From: Borreliella spielmanii
GTDB taxonomy: Bacteria > Spirochaetota > Spirochaetia > Borreliales > Borreliaceae
Assembly: GCF_014201705.1 (NCBI RefSeq)
Contig: NZ_JACHFA010000002.1
Location: forward strand, 284,674 to 348,673
Direction: 5' to 3'
Length of the DNA stretch: 64,000 nucleotides
Below the pieces are notes generated by a model. The model saw only the letters and a program-made list of their open reading frames with translations, ran no database searches and was not told the origin of the DNA. Positions 28,134 to 37,798 of this stretch are shown piece after piece; the stretch's first letter is position 1, and each line of letters starts with the position of its first letter. A program made the position numbers and the translations under genes.

Positions 28134-28744
28134 TGGCTAAGAACAATCTTTTAGTTTTTTTTATTGCTATTATTTTTGTGTTTGTATCTATTATTGTTGT
28201 TTTTTATAATTCTTTAGGCAAAGATTATGTAAAGAGTGGTGGAGAAATAGTTGAAAATCTTGAAAAGGATTTAAATGATTTTTTAAAAGAAAATGATGTC
28301 AAAGAGAGAGAAAAAATATCTCTTAGGATAAAAGAATTTATTTTAAAGGAAAAAGAAATTTCATCTTACTTTATTTCAAGGTTTTATTTGGCTAAAGCTA
28401 TTTATTTACAAAGTCAAGCACAGTATGATGAGGCTATTAAGGATTTAGATATTGTTATTAAGGCAAAAGGTATTGAAAGCGAAATTGCTTTTATTAATAA
28501 AGCTGCAATTTATGAAAAAATGGGATTAAAAGAAGATGCTTTATTGGTTTATGAGGATCTTATTGATAGCACCAGTTTAGGGTTTTTAAAGGTAAGAGCT
28601 CTTTTAAGTAAGGCAATATTGATTGAGGAAAAAGATAAAGATCTTGCTGTGAAAGTATATGAAGAGATTGTTAAGTTTCCATATGAAAATAATTTATATA
28701 TAAATATAGCAAATAATAAAATTTTAGAACTTAAGCAAAATTAA
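28133..28744 (+). CDS. Membrane-anchored TPR protein
   Basis: This 203-residue protein has an N-terminal membrane helix (about 6-25, LLVFFIAIIFVFVSIIVVFY). TPR-like repeats follow (YLQSQAQYDEAIKDLDIVIK at about 92-111, then INKAAIYEKMGLKEDALLVYEDL). The layout resembles YfgM/tol-pal-associated TPR proteins that face the periplasm. The start codon overlaps the rpsA stop (TAATG), with GAGGGA upstream. No specific family recognised. It is the middle gene of an rpsA-TPR-lipoprotein-membrane protein run. Confidence 0.75.
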   Translation: MAKNNLLVFFIAIIFVFVSIIVVFYNSLGKDYVKSGGEIVENLEKDLNDFLKENDVKEREKISLRIKEFILKEKEISSYFISRFYLAKAIYLQSQAQYDEAIKDLDIVIKAKGIESEIAFINKAAIYEKMGLKEDALLVYEDLIDSTSLGFLKVRALLSKAILIEEKDKDLAVKVYEEIVKFPYENNLYINIANNKILELKQN

Positions 28745-28769
28745 TTTGTATTTTTAGGGAGGTTTTATA

Positions 28770-29522
28770 ATTTTTTTTATCTTATATTTTATATTTTGTT
28801 TAGGGTTTTTTGGATGTGGTCTTGACAATATTTTAATCCTTCCTCCGCCAGAAAAGATCGACAATCGAATTTCAAGAGATTCTGTGGCTTTTTTTTTGCC
28901 AGCAGGTTATTTTTCTAATCAAGCAGCTGAAAAGTTAAGGGGTTTTGATATATATTACAAGTTTTATCCGGAAGGCGCCAATTATCATATAAGTAGTTTT
29001 CGAAAAAGTGTGGAAAAAGATTTTGAAGCTTTAAAGGGTGTTTTTGACAATGTTAGTGAATTTAATAATAGAGGGTTTTATAAAATAAATTTAAGTTCTA
29101 CTATGTATTCAGGTAAGCCTGTTTTTAAATTAGATAAAGAATGGGTCGATAGTAAATTACCTTTGTATTTTGAGATAAATTTTGGAGAATTAAGAAAAGA
29201 TGTTCCCGGTGAGGCTTTTATTATTGTAAGAAATGGAAATACTTCTTCATCTCCTGTTCTTCTTGAAAAGAAAAACATATATAGGTCTTATATTGACAAA
29301 GGGGAATATATAGGTTTTTCAAAATCTATTAAAAAGTCCAATTCTTTAGACAAAGAGAAAAGACCAATTGATTTAAAACATATAAACGACGATTTTTTTA
29401 CAAAAGACATTGCCCCTAAATACAATTTGGCAATTTTTGTTATGGGTGTAGGCAGCATTGTTGACGATGCTTATAGTGTTCTTATTGATCTTGGAGATTT
29501 ATCGGGATTCAGTTTGAATTAG
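28770..29522 (+). CDS. Putative lipoprotein of unknown function, apparent ATT start
   Basis: The frame opens after a TAG at 28755-28757 and contains no ATG, GTG or TTG until a GTG at 28884. Yet the codons from 28770 encode FFILYFIFCLGFFGC followed by GLDN, a hydrophobic segment ending at Cys16 like a Borrelia lipobox. A strong Shine-Dalgarno AGGGAGG (28756-28762) lies 7 bases before ATT 28770 (ATA 28767 would be 4 bases). I therefore start at ATT, giving 250 residues. The signal segment has no Lys or Arg before the core, which is odd. The mature part (PPPEKIDNRISRD, then mixed alpha/beta) matches no family I know. It follows the TPR gene by 25 bases. Confidence 0.7.
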   Translation: MFFILYFIFCLGFFGCGLDNILILPPPEKIDNRISRDSVAFFLPAGYFSNQAAEKLRGFDIYYKFYPEGANYHISSFRKSVEKDFEALKGVFDNVSEFNNRGFYKINLSSTMYSGKPVFKLDKEWVDSKLPLYFEINFGELRKDVPGEAFIIVRNGNTSSSPVLLEKKNIYRSYIDKGEYIGFSKSIKKSNSLDKEKRPIDLKHINDDFFTKDIAPKYNLAIFVMGVGSIVDDAYSVLIDLGDLSGFSLN

Positions 29523-29545
29523 TTGATTTTAAGGGAGGAGGGAGT

Positions 29546-29824
29546 GTGATAGTATTTTTTTCTCATTTGATTTTAACAAACATTGTTATTTCTTTTTTGG
29601 TAAGCTTTTTTGTTATGTTTTTAAACATATTGAATTTTAAGTTTTTAGTAATTTATTTAATAAGCTTTTTAGGTGGCATTATATTTCTATTTTTTATCCC
29701 TTTTTTCTATTCTGATTATTATGAAAGGCAAATAGATTTTATTCTTTATTTATTTCCTATTTTGGGTTCAGTGATTTTAATAGGTTTGATTAAATTCTCT
29801 GAAAGAAATAAGAACGACTTGTAA
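29546..29824 (+). CDS. Small integral membrane protein, unknown
   Basis: This 92-residue, very hydrophobic protein has three predicted membrane helices at about 5-25, 32-54 and 62-83, and a short charged C-terminus (KFSERNKNDL). It starts at GTG 29546 directly after a purine-rich GGAGGAGGGAG Shine-Dalgarno region, 23 bases after the lipoprotein stop. It is probably the last gene of the rpsA run. No family recognised. The following 210-base gap holds a weak AT-only hairpin (arms 29872-29878 and 29887-29893) and the rpsB leader. Confidence 0.65.
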   Translation: MIVFFSHLILTNIVISFLVSFFVMFLNILNFKFLVIYLISFLGGIIFLFFIPFFYSDYYERQIDFILYLFPILGSVILIGLIKFSERNKNDL

Positions 29825-29984
29825 AAGAATGATTTTAAAAGAGCTAGGGGCTAATTATTTTTTAATATTTTTTATTAATTGATTTGTTAATAATTTTGTT
29901 AAAGAGTAAATGTTTATTTTTAGTGCAGTAGACTTATTGATTAGATTGTTTTATTATAGTTCTTATTAAATAAGAGATAATTTC

Positions 29985-30004
29985 CGCTATGAGGTGTCAT
30001 AGTG
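29985..30004 (+). promoter_or_regulatory. rpsB leader hairpin (candidate S2 autoregulatory element)
   Basis: CGCTATGA (29985-29992) pairs with TCATAGTG (29997-30004) around a GGTG loop. The stem has 8 bp with one G-U pair. It sits 30 bases before the rpsB TTG start and 20 bases before its Shine-Dalgarno, and is not followed by a T-tract. Ribosomal protein leaders that bind S2 are known in other bacteria; a similar role here is inference. Confidence 0.45.
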
Positions 30005-30034
30005 AGTAAAAGAGAAGGATAATAGGAGGTTGAT

Positions 30035-30823
30035 TTGGCAATTATTACAATGAAGAGCTTGTTAGAGGCCGGAGTTCATTTTGGGCATCAGGTAAAAAGG
30101 CTTGATCCTAGAATGAAAAGATTTATTTTTTCCGAGAGAAATGAAATACACATTTTAGATCTTCAAAAGACTTTACAGGGCATTAAAGATTCTTATGAGC
30201 TTGTTCAAAGAGTTATAAAAGATGGCAAAAAGGTACTTTTTATTGGAACTAAAAAGCAAGCTAGCGAGATAATCGAACAAGAAGCAAGAAGAAGTGATAT
30301 GCCATATGTTAATAATAGATGGCTTGGGGGCATGCTTTCTAATTTTAATACGATTAGAAAATCTGTTCAAAAATTAAAAAAGCTAGAAAAGATGGAAGTT
30401 GATGGAACTTTTGATATGATAAGTAAAAAAGAGATTTCACAACTCAATCGTGAAAAATTAAAATTAGCTAAAAATTTATCAGGTATCAAAGACATGGAAA
30501 CGCTTCCTGGTGCTATTTTTATCATTGATCCTAAGCGAGAGCAAATAGCTATTAATGAGGCTAGAAAATTAAAAATTCCTATTATTTCTGTGGTTGATAC
30601 AAATTGTAATCCAGATGTTATTGATTGCCCAATTCCTGGTAATGATGATGCTATTCGTTCTGTTGCGTTGTTTACCAAAATAATATCTGATGCTATTTTA
30701 GAAAGTGATAAAGAGGTTGGTATTCAAATAATTGAAAATTTGAATGAAGAGGATTTGATGAAAGAAATTGAAACTAAAAATGATAAAAGCGATTTTATTG
30801 AAGAAGGGGGAAATAATTTATGA
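30035..30823 (+). CDS. rpsB: 30S ribosomal protein S2
   Basis: This 262-residue small-subunit protein has the classic N-terminus [21 protein letters not shown]. Further signatures are [18 protein letters not shown] and the C-terminal [11 protein letters not shown] ... [11 protein letters not shown]. The start is TTG at 30035, 5 bases after AGGAGG (30024-30029). The first in-frame ATG would remove conserved residues. It heads the rpsB-tsf-frr-uppS-cdsA-rseP string and overlaps tsf by 4 bases. Confidence 0.97.
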   Translation: MAIITMKSLLEAGVHFGHQVKRLDPRMKRFIFSERNEIHILDLQKTLQGIKDSYELVQRVIKDGKKVLFIGTKKQASEIIEQEARRSDMPYVNNRWLGGMLSNFNTIRKSVQKLKKLEKMEVDGTFDMISKKEISQLNREKLKLAKNLSGIKDMETLPGAIFIIDPKREQIAINEARKLKIPIISVVDTNCNPDVIDCPIPGNDDAIRSVALFTKIISDAILESDKEVGIQIIENLNEEDLMKEIETKNDKSDFIEEGGNNL

Positions 30824-31659
30824 GCATTATTAGTCCTCAAGATGTAAAAAAACTTCGAGAAGAAACTAATGCTGGCTTTGGAGATTGTAAAAAAGCTTTG
30901 TCTGCTGCTGGTGGAGACTTTGAATTAGCTAAAAAAAAACTTAGAGAAATGGGAATTGCTTCTGCTGAGAAAAGACTTGACCGAGATGCAAAAGAAGGTA
31001 GAGTATTCTCATATTCAAATAATATTCATGCGGGTCTTTTGCTTGTTTCTTGTGAAACAGACTTTGTTGCTTTAAATCACAATTTTGTTAATTTTGGTAA
31101 TTCTTTAATTAAGGAATTGGTAGAGAGCGGAAGAAATTCTTTAACTACTTCTCAAGAGTTAGAGCTTAAAAATTTAGCAGCTACAATAAAAGAAAATATT
31201 CAGGTTAAAAAAATTTTTATTACTGAAATTCAATCTAATGAATTTGTAAAAATTTATTTACATGGCGAACAATCTAAGATAGGTGTTTTAGTAAAATTAA
31301 AAGTAGATGATTTTTCTAAAGCTGAAGATAAAATGTTGCAAAATTTTGCCATGGATTTAACTTTACATGTGGCTGCTCTTGCTCCTATTTATTTGAAAAA
31401 TGATGACGTTTGTCCGAATTATATTAAAGAGCAAGAAGAGATATTTGCTAAACAATTAGAACTTAGTGGCAAATCAGAAAACATAGTCAAAGGTATAGTT
31501 GCAGGGAAAATAAAAAAACATCTTTCTGAAATTTCTCTTCTTGAACAAAGTTTTGTAAAAAATGATAAAATCACCGTTAGGGATATGTTGGAAGAGGTTT
31601 CAAAGGCAATATCAAGTAAGATAGAAATAGTTGAGTTTAAGTATTTAAGGATAGGATAG
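30820..31659 (+). CDS. tsf: Elongation factor Ts
   Basis: This 279-residue nucleotide exchange factor for EF-Tu begins with a UBA-like domain ([19 protein letters not shown], about 9-27; TGAGMMDC in E. coli). Next come the conserved GIASAEKR region and CETDFVALN (about 81-89), which contact EF-Tu, and then two core repeats. The ATG overlaps the rpsB stop (ATGA), so translation is coupled. In many bacteria pyrH follows; here frr follows directly after 37 bases. Confidence 0.96.
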   Translation: MSIISPQDVKKLREETNAGFGDCKKALSAAGGDFELAKKKLREMGIASAEKRLDRDAKEGRVFSYSNNIHAGLLLVSCETDFVALNHNFVNFGNSLIKELVESGRNSLTTSQELELKNLAATIKENIQVKKIFITEIQSNEFVKIYLHGEQSKIGVLVKLKVDDFSKAEDKMLQNFAMDLTLHVAALAPIYLKNDDVCPNYIKEQEEIFAKQLELSGKSENIVKGIVAGKIKKHLSEISLLEQSFVKNDKITVRDMLEEVSKAISSKIEIVEFKYLRIG

Positions 31660-31696
31660 ATAATGTGCTGCTTTTTGTCAGCAAGGGGGAGTTTAT

Positions 31697-32251
31697 ATGG
31701 AAGATTATAAGGCTTTTCTAGATGAAAAGATGAGCAAGGTTCTTTTATCACTTGACAATGAGTATAAAACGCTAAGAACAGGCAGAATTAATAGTAATAT
31801 TTTTGATAAAATTTATATTAATTACCATGGCCAAAGGACGCCTATAACCCAAGTGTCAAGTATTAGAATTCCTGAAGCGAGGCTTGTTGTTATTCAACCC
31901 TGGGATAAAACCATTTTAAATAAGATAGAGCAAGCCATACTTAATTCTGATCTTTCTATGAACCCCTCAAGCGATGGTTCGGTTATTAGAATTAAGGTTC
32001 CAGCTTTAACTAGTGAAAGGCGTCAAGATATTGTAAAGCATGCTAAAAAAATAGCAGAGGAGCATAAAATTTCAACCAGAAATATACGACAGGAATTAAA
32101 AAATAAGGTTAAAAAGCAAGAAAAAGAATCAGAAATCACAGAAGACAGTTTAAAAAGAATTTTAGACGATATTCAGAAATCTACAGATCTTTGTATTAAA
32201 AGGATAGATACGATTTTGGAATCTAAAATTCAAGAAATAATGGAAGTTTAA
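31697..32251 (+). CDS. frr: Ribosome recycling factor
   Basis: This 184-residue protein matches the usual length of about 185. With EF-G it splits post-termination ribosomes. Visible signatures are [30 protein letters not shown], and the C-terminal helix region with [20 protein letters not shown] and [14 protein letters not shown]. It starts at ATG 31697 with AAGGGGGAG upstream and precedes uppS by 4 bases. Confidence 0.97.
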   Translation: MEDYKAFLDEKMSKVLLSLDNEYKTLRTGRINSNIFDKIYINYHGQRTPITQVSSIRIPEARLVVIQPWDKTILNKIEQAILNSDLSMNPSSDGSVIRIKVPALTSERRQDIVKHAKKIAEEHKISTRNIRQELKNKVKKQEKESEITEDSLKRILDDIQKSTDLCIKRIDTILESKIQEIMEV

Positions 32252-32255
32252 AGCC

Positions 32256-32948
32256 ATGAATAAAAGTTCTCTTCCAAGTCATGTTGGAATTATCATGGAT
32301 GGTAATAGAAGGTGGGCTTTAGGTAAGGGGGTGTCTTTTTCAGAAGGTTATAAGGAGGGTCTTAAAAGAGCAAAAGAAATAGTTATACACTCTTTAAAGT
32401 TAGGTATCAAATATTTATCCTTTTATGTATTTTCTACTGAAAATTGGAAAAGGGATGATTGTGAGATAAAAGAGTTAATGTTTTTAATTGCTAGTTATTT
32501 GAGGGCTGAATTTAATTTTTACAAAAAAAATGAAATAAAAATAATAGTTTCAGGAGATGTTGATTCTTTAAGTGAAGAAGTAAAAAGCTCTATAAAAGAT
32601 TCTGTTGACTTTTCTAAAAATTTTAGCAATCTTGTTTTAAATTTAGCAATCAATTATGGGGGTCGCAATGAAATACTTAGAGCTGTTAGAAAATTTGTTT
32701 CAAGCGATTTTGATTTAGATTCTTTAGATGAGAGTACTTTTTCCAATTTTTTGGACAATCCAGAACTTCCCGATCTTGATCTTTTAATACGCACAGGTGG
32801 AAATATCAGAATAAGTAATTTTTTCTTATGGAGGATTGCTTATTCTGAGTTAATTTTTTCAAATGTTTTGTGGCCCGAATATTATGGTAATAGGTATAGT
32901 AAGGATTTAGATTGTTTTCAATTTAGAAGAAGAAATTTTGGGAGATGA
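32256..32948 (+). CDS. uppS: Undecaprenyl diphosphate synthase (isoprenyl transferase)
   Basis: This 230-residue cis-prenyltransferase makes the C55 lipid carrier for peptidoglycan. Motifs are [13 protein letters not shown] (9-21, with catalytic Asp15), [24 protein letters not shown], and near the end [19 protein letters not shown] followed by AYSEL. Most relatives have Glu after RTGG or RTSG, where this protein has Asn. It starts 4 bases after frr and overlaps the region before cdsA. In the cell it uses isoprenoids that Borrelia makes from mevalonate. Confidence 0.95.
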   Translation: MNKSSLPSHVGIIMDGNRRWALGKGVSFSEGYKEGLKRAKEIVIHSLKLGIKYLSFYVFSTENWKRDDCEIKELMFLIASYLRAEFNFYKKNEIKIIVSGDVDSLSEEVKSSIKDSVDFSKNFSNLVLNLAINYGGRNEILRAVRKFVSSDFDLDSLDESTFSNFLDNPELPDLDLLIRTGGNIRISNFFLWRIAYSELIFSNVLWPEYYGNRYSKDLDCFQFRRRNFGR

Positions 32949-32952
32949 TTTA

Positions 32953-33795
32953 TTGAGTAAGGCTAAGAGATTTGCTTTTTTTGCAAGGTTGGGAACGTTT
33001 TTATTTTTTGTTCCTTTGATTTTATTTTTAATATTTTTAGATTTTAAAAATTATTTATTGCTTAATATTTTAATTTTTATGTTTAGTGGTTTTGCAGCAA
33101 AAGAAGTTAATGATTTATTAAAATTTAAATCATCAGGACTTTCGAATATATTATCTTTTTTTTTAGGGTTTACTCCCCCAATTTTAACGTATATTCATTT
33201 TAATGTTTTTTATTTAGGCATGAATGTGGTATATTACTTAGTCATAGCGTTGGTGTTTAGTAATTGGATTGTTAATTTAGTGTTTATTAAAGAACATGAG
33301 ATTGGAAACTTTTTATCTCAAGCAACGTCAATACTTTTTATACTTATATATCCTGGGGCATTAATGTCTTTTATAGTTTCTATTACAACTTTGCCTAAGG
33401 CTCCATTTTTAATGTTAATACTTTTTGCTATGGTAAGTGGAAACGATACTTTTGCATATCTTTTTGGCTATTTTTTAGGAAAAAACAGTTATCGTCCTAC
33501 TATTATTAGTCCAAATAAAACATTAATGGGGTTTTTTGGGGGCATTTTGTTTTCTGTGTTTACTGCTATATTTGCGGTAGTTTTTAGATTAATAAATTTA
33601 AGCTATGGAGAATCTATTATTTTTGGCATTTTAATTGGAGTTTTTACTATTGTTGGTGACTTGTTTGAATCTGGATTAAAACGAAGTGCTGGGGTAAAAG
33701 ATTCTGGGAAAATCATTCCCGGTAGAGGTGGGGCTCTTGATTCAATTGATTCTTTTCTTTTGACAGGCCCAATATTTTATTTATACTTATCTTAG
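32953..33795 (+). CDS. cdsA: Phosphatidate cytidylyltransferase
   Basis: This 280-residue polytopic membrane enzyme makes CDP-diacylglycerol from phosphatidate and CTP, the entry to phospholipid synthesis. About eight hydrophobic segments are seen. The C-terminal signature reads SGLKRSAGVKDSGKIIPGRG then GALDSIDS, where the family consensus has PGHGG and DRxD. The His and Arg positions are changed here (Arg and Ser). I start at TTG 32953, 8 bases after GGGAG (32940-32944). A TTG at 32938 is also in frame but lacks a good Shine-Dalgarno. It lies between uppS and rseP, the canonical place. Confidence 0.9.
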   Translation: MSKAKRFAFFARLGTFLFFVPLILFLIFLDFKNYLLLNILIFMFSGFAAKEVNDLLKFKSSGLSNILSFFLGFTPPILTYIHFNVFYLGMNVVYYLVIALVFSNWIVNLVFIKEHEIGNFLSQATSILFILIYPGALMSFIVSITTLPKAPFLMLILFAMVSGNDTFAYLFGYFLGKNSYRPTIISPNKTLMGFFGGILFSVFTAIFAVVFRLINLSYGESIIFGILIGVFTIVGDLFESGLKRSAGVKDSGKIIPGRGGALDSIDSFLLTGPIFYLYLS

Positions 33796-33816
33796 TGCTT
33801 TTTGGAGGAAATTTTC

Positions 33817-35118
33817 ATGTATATTCTTTTTAGTGTTTTGGCTCTTAGTTTTATAATATTTATTCATGAGCTGGGTCACTTTTTATTTGCTAAACTTTTT
33901 AAAGTTAAGGTTGAAGTTTTTTCTGTGGGTATAGGTCCTAGTATATTAAAGTTTAAAATTAATAATACTGAATATAGACTTTCTCCAATCCTTCTAGGAG
34001 GATATTGTAAGCTTAAAGGATTTGATCATCTAGAAAAGGAACTTAAGGTAAATAAAGAATTAGAAGCAGATAAAGATTCTTTGTTTGGAATTTCACATTT
34101 TAAAAAAATTTTAATATATTTTGCAGGCCCTTTATTTAATTTAATTTTTTCATTTATTGTTTTCATTTTTATAAGTATGATGGGAGTTATATATTTTGAT
34201 CATTCTTCAAGGGTTAGTATTTTAAATAAAAATTCTTTTTTAAAAGATAAATTTAGAGATGGTGATATTATATTAAAGGTTAATAATAAAAAAATTGAAT
34301 ATTTTTCGGATTTGAGAAATATTATTCCGGAAAAAGAATCTACAGTTACATTTGATGTTTTAAGGGGGAAAGAAAGTATTACTTTTGAAGAGACCGTTAG
34401 TTTGCAAGGTTTTTTAAAAGAAATTGGTCCTTGGATTGATCTTGTGATAGCGGATGTGGTTTTAAATTCGCCTGCTAAGATTGCGGGAATGAAATCGGGT
34501 GACGAAATAATTAGCATTGATAATATTCTTTTAAAAAATAAAAGAGATTTAGATGATTTACTTAAGAATTTAAACTCGGATGTTGTGGAGATTAAGTTTT
34601 CTAGGAATGGAGAAATTTTTTCTTCAAAATTAGTATTTCAGGATAAAAGTAAAATGATTGGAATATATTTTTCGCCACCTTTAAAAAGGATAATTAAAGT
34701 AGAAAATGTTTCAAGTGCTATTAAAAATTCTTTTTTTAAGGTTGTAAGTGCTATGCAAGACATTTTATATTCTATTTTTTTATTGTTAACAAATTTTTTA
34801 AATACTTCTAAGAGTGTGTCAGGCCCTATTGGAATTATAGGAGTTCTCTCTTCATCTTATTCTTTAGGACTATTGTATTGGATTAATAACATTTCTGTTT
34901 TAAGCTTAATTCTTGCTGGTATGAATTTGTTTTTTATTGTAATACCTGTTTTTGATGGGGGACAAATTTTTATTAGCTTTATTGAACTTTTACGTGGAAA
35001 AAGATTTAAGGCTAAAACCATTTATTCTTTTTATAGTTTTGGTATTTTTTTAGCGCTGTTTCTTTTTGGTTTAGGCCTTTTTAATGATCTTAAGGGCCTT
35101 TTACATATACTAAATTAA
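33817..35118 (+). CDS. rseP: Site-2 zinc metalloprotease RseP (regulated intramembrane proteolysis)
   Basis: This 433-residue membrane protease has the zinc motif HELGH (17-21) in the first membrane helix. It has one clear PDZ domain (about 200-270, [19 protein letters not shown]) preceded by a second, degenerate one. The third zinc ligand lies in [14 protein letters not shown] near 380. It cleaves membrane-embedded anti-sigma factors and leftover signal peptides in other bacteria; the substrate here is unknown. ATG 33817 follows GGAGGA (33804-33809); the in-frame TTG at 33802 overlaps that Shine-Dalgarno. The usual dxr between cdsA and rseP is absent. Its end overlaps a convergent gene by 4 bases. 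Confidence 0.94.
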   Translation: MYILFSVLALSFIIFIHELGHFLFAKLFKVKVEVFSVGIGPSILKFKINNTEYRLSPILLGGYCKLKGFDHLEKELKVNKELEADKDSLFGISHFKKILIYFAGPLFNLIFSFIVFIFISMMGVIYFDHSSRVSILNKNSFLKDKFRDGDIILKVNNKKIEYFSDLRNIIPEKESTVTFDVLRGKESITFEETVSLQGFLKEIGPWIDLVIADVVLNSPAKIAGMKSGDEIISIDNILLKNKRDLDDLLKNLNSDVVEIKFSRNGEIFSSKLVFQDKSKMIGIYFSPPLKRIIKVENVSSAIKNSFFKVVSAMQDILYSIFLLLTNFLNTSKSVSGPIGIIGVLSSSYSLGLLYWINNISVLSLILAGMNLFFIVIPVFDGGQIFISFIELLRGKRFKAKTIYSFYSFGIFLALFLFGLGLFNDLKGLLHILN

Positions 35119-35816
35119 AAATTAGAAATGTATTTTAGCATAAGCCAAAAGTGAGATACCGATGCAATTATTATTAATATGTGAAATACATCATGCATTT
35201 TCATGTTAATTATTGGATTGAATTTTTTACTTAAAATATATACTATTCCGCCTATTGTATATACGATTCCACCAAAAACTAACCAAAAAAATCCTTTTCC
35301 GTTAAGAGCATTGTAAATGGGCTTAATTTTAAAAAGGATGAGCCACCCCATGATTATAAATATAGACCCATTAAACCAACCCGGGCTATTTGTGAATATT
35401 GCTTTAAAAATGATTCCGATTATAGCCAGGCTCCATACTATAGATAAGATTATTAGTCCTGATTTGTTTGGCACAAGGATTGCACATGCAGGAGTATATG
35501 TTCCTGCTATTAGAATAAATATTGAAATATGATCAAATTTTCTAAAGATTTTTTTTATCTTACTTCCTTTTGGGAATATGTGGTAAAGAGTGCTCATTAC
35601 ATATAATAGAGTCATTGAAAATCCGTAAATAAAGAATACAAGTATATGTAAATCCTTTTTCTTAAGGGTAGATATTGTAATAAGAATTGTTGTTCCAATT
35701 ATAGACAAAATTATTCCAAAAAGATGCGATATAGAACTAAAAAGCTCATTCTTTGGTATTTTACTTGTATTAACATTACTTAATGAATAATTTTTAATTT
35801 TGTTTTCTGTAAGCAT
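35115..35816 (-). CDS. Hemolysin III / YqfA (PAQR-like) membrane protein
   Basis: This 233-residue protein has seven predicted membrane helices. The family motifs are all present: [15 protein letters not shown] near the start, [35 protein letters not shown] in the middle, and [17 protein letters not shown] at the end. The His, Ser and Asp residues of these motifs are typical of PAQR/HlyIII proteins, thought to be zinc-dependent hydrolases related to ceramidases. The name hemolysin is historical, and haemolytic activity should not be assumed. It starts at ATG 35816 with GGAGG 7 bases upstream. It converges on rseP with a 4-base overlap. Confidence 0.9.
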   Translation of the reverse strand: MLTENKIKNYSLSNVNTSKIPKNELFSSISHLFGIILSIIGTTILITISTLKKKDLHILVFFIYGFSMTLLYVMSTLYHIFPKGSKIKKIFRKFDHISIFILIAGTYTPACAILVPNKSGLIILSIVWSLAIIGIIFKAIFTNSPGWFNGSIFIIMGWLILFKIKPIYNALNGKGFFWLVFGGIVYTIGGIVYILSKKFNPIINMKMHDVFHILIIIASVSHFWLMLKYISNF

Positions 35817-36022
35817 AATTTTGCCTCCGGTTGATCATGTATTTATAAAAAACTTATAATACATTACTTTAATTGCAAATTTTTCTCAAGATCAAATTAA
35901 ATCTTGTCTTGTTTGATTTATTTAATCTTATTATTTAGCTTGTTTCATAAATAATTTTTTTTTTGTAAAAAAAGCTTTATAATAAATAGTGTTTGCTGAA
36001 ATTAGCATTGGAGAGGCTTAGC

Positions 36023-37717
36023 ATGATTAACTTTATTAAAATAATTAACTTTTCAAGTTTGCAAAAATTTTCTAAAGCACTACGAGTGCCCATTTCTATT
36101 TTACCAGTTTCATGTTTGTTGATTGGTATTGGGTCTGTATTTTCAAATCCTTCTAATGTTGTTTATATTGATAAATTCTTTTTTCAAGATGTTTTGGGTT
36201 TAATGAAGGCTATAGGCAATGCTATTCTTCTCAATATGCCTTTAATTTTTTCTATTGGAATTGCTGTTGGAGTTGCAAGAATGGGACAGGGAATAGCAGC
36301 TTTAGGAGGGCTTATTGGTTATTTAACATTTAATATTACTGGAAATTATTTTATTGAAACTTTTTCAGGCCTTGTTGAAGCAGAGGTAATGTCTTCTGTG
36401 GGGCGTATAAATTTTCTTGGCGTTCAAACTTTAAATACGGGAATTGCAGGTTCTTTAGCGGTAGGGCTTTTGGTTGGTTATTTGCATAATAAATTTTATA
36501 ATATGAAGCTGCCAAAGCCTTTTATATTTTTTTCAGAGTGTCATTTTATGCCCACAGTAATACTTTTGCCTTTTTGTGTTATTTTAGCGATATTTTTTTG
36601 TTTAATTTGGTCAAGTTTTGACAAATTAATTACATCTTTAGGCTTGTTTGTTTTTAGATTTGAATATTTTGGTAGTTTTCTTTATGGATTTTTAAATAGG
36701 CTGCTATTGCCTTTAGGATTGCATTCTATTTTATCTTTTCCTTTTGAGTTTACTTCTTTAGGTGGAGTGGAGACAATTAATGGTAATACTGTTAGGGGTC
36801 TTAAGAATATATTTTACGCGCAGTTATTAGACCCATCACTTGTTAAATTTTCATCAGGCTTTGCTAAGATTGGTAGTGGGTTTTATCTATCTATTATGTT
36901 TGGATTGCCTGGAGCAGCATTAGGAGTTTACAAGGGCATTGTTCATGAGAATAAAAGTAGGATTGCAGCTCTTCTTTTTTCTGGCGCTTTGACGGCTTTT
37001 TTTACAGGAATAACTGAGCCTTTAGAATTTTTATTTATTTTCACAGCGCCTTTGCTTTATTTTGTTCATACCATTTATTCGGGATTTGCATTATTGCTTG
37101 CTAATTTTTTTGATGTTACGATTGGTAATACTTTTTCTAATGGATTTTTGGATTTTTTTATGTTTGGAATGCTTCAAGGAAATTCTAAGACAAATTGGAT
37201 TAGTATGGTACCTTTGGGGGCGGTCTTTTTTGCTCTTTATTATTTTACTTTTAGTTGTCTTTATAGATATTTTGATTTTCAAATATTTATTGCAGATGAT
37301 CCATTTTTTGAAGGTCAAGAAGGCAAGCTAGAGGGTCTTGGAATTGCACATCTTTTAATTCAAGGTCTTGGTGGATTTGATAACATTACAAAGCTTGATG
37401 TTTGTTCTACAAGGTTACATGTAGATGTTATTAATACTGAGCTTGTTGATAATGATTTGCTTAAAGAAGCCGGAGTTCTTAAGATAGGGTTTGTTAATGG
37501 CAAAGTGCAGCTTTTTTATGGATCTAATGTTTTTTATATTAAAAAGGCTATTGATACCTATTCTCCAAAAAGTCTTTTTAAAGCTAGTGTTATGGTTGCA
37601 GTTGACAATGTTAAAAAAGGCTTTAAGACTTATATTGAAATGAAAGAAGATAAAAAACTTGAAAAACAAGGTAAATTAGGAAAAGCTTATAAGCTTAGTG
37701 AATTAGAAGAAGATTAA
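36023..37717 (+). CDS. malX: PTS system EIIBC component (maltose/glucose family)
   Basis: This 564-residue sugar permease has a IIC domain of about ten helices (about 15-430) with the family stretch ALTAFFTGITEPLEFLFIF. A IIB domain of about 75 residues follows (LGGFDNITKLDVCSTRLHVDV, about 455-475), whose Cys is the phosphorylated residue. No IIA domain is attached, so phosphate must come from a separate EIIA. It starts at ATG 36023, 6 bases after GGAGAGG (36010-36016); upstream in-frame codons from 35993 lack support. TATAAT at 35978-35983 is a possible -10. Lyme spirochetes have two such malX genes, one on cp26. Substrate is glucose- or maltose-type by family only. Confidence 0.92.
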   Translation: MINFIKIINFSSLQKFSKALRVPISILPVSCLLIGIGSVFSNPSNVVYIDKFFFQDVLGLMKAIGNAILLNMPLIFSIGIAVGVARMGQGIAALGGLIGYLTFNITGNYFIETFSGLVEAEVMSSVGRINFLGVQTLNTGIAGSLAVGLLVGYLHNKFYNMKLPKPFIFFSECHFMPTVILLPFCVILAIFFCLIWSSFDKLITSLGLFVFRFEYFGSFLYGFLNRLLLPLGLHSILSFPFEFTSLGGVETINGNTVRGLKNIFYAQLLDPSLVKFSSGFAKIGSGFYLSIMFGLPGAALGVYKGIVHENKSRIAALLFSGALTAFFTGITEPLEFLFIFTAPLLYFVHTIYSGFALLLANFFDVTIGNTFSNGFLDFFMFGMLQGNSKTNWISMVPLGAVFFALYYFTFSCLYRYFDFQIFIADDPFFEGQEGKLEGLGIAHLLIQGLGGFDNITKLDVCSTRLHVDVINTELVDNDLLKEAGVLKIGFVNGKVQLFYGSNVFYIKKAIDTYSPKSLFKASVMVAVDNVKKGFKTYIEMKEDKKLEKQGKLGKAYKLSELEED

Positions 37718-37798
37718 GAGTTTAGATCATGCTTTAGTTTTATTCTGCGTTATAAATAAATTTTTATTGTTGAAAAAAATTAGTCTCTCTTATATACT

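Noticed and set aside
29855..29900. AT-only hairpin after the small membrane protein gene as a terminator
   Set aside because: A 7-bp A/T stem without a solid T-tract is too weak to call; it is mentioned only in the gene entry.
35115..35816. Calling the HlyIII-family protein a haemolysin toxin
   Set aside because: The family is widespread as membrane proteins of the PAQR group; sequence alone does not support a toxin role.
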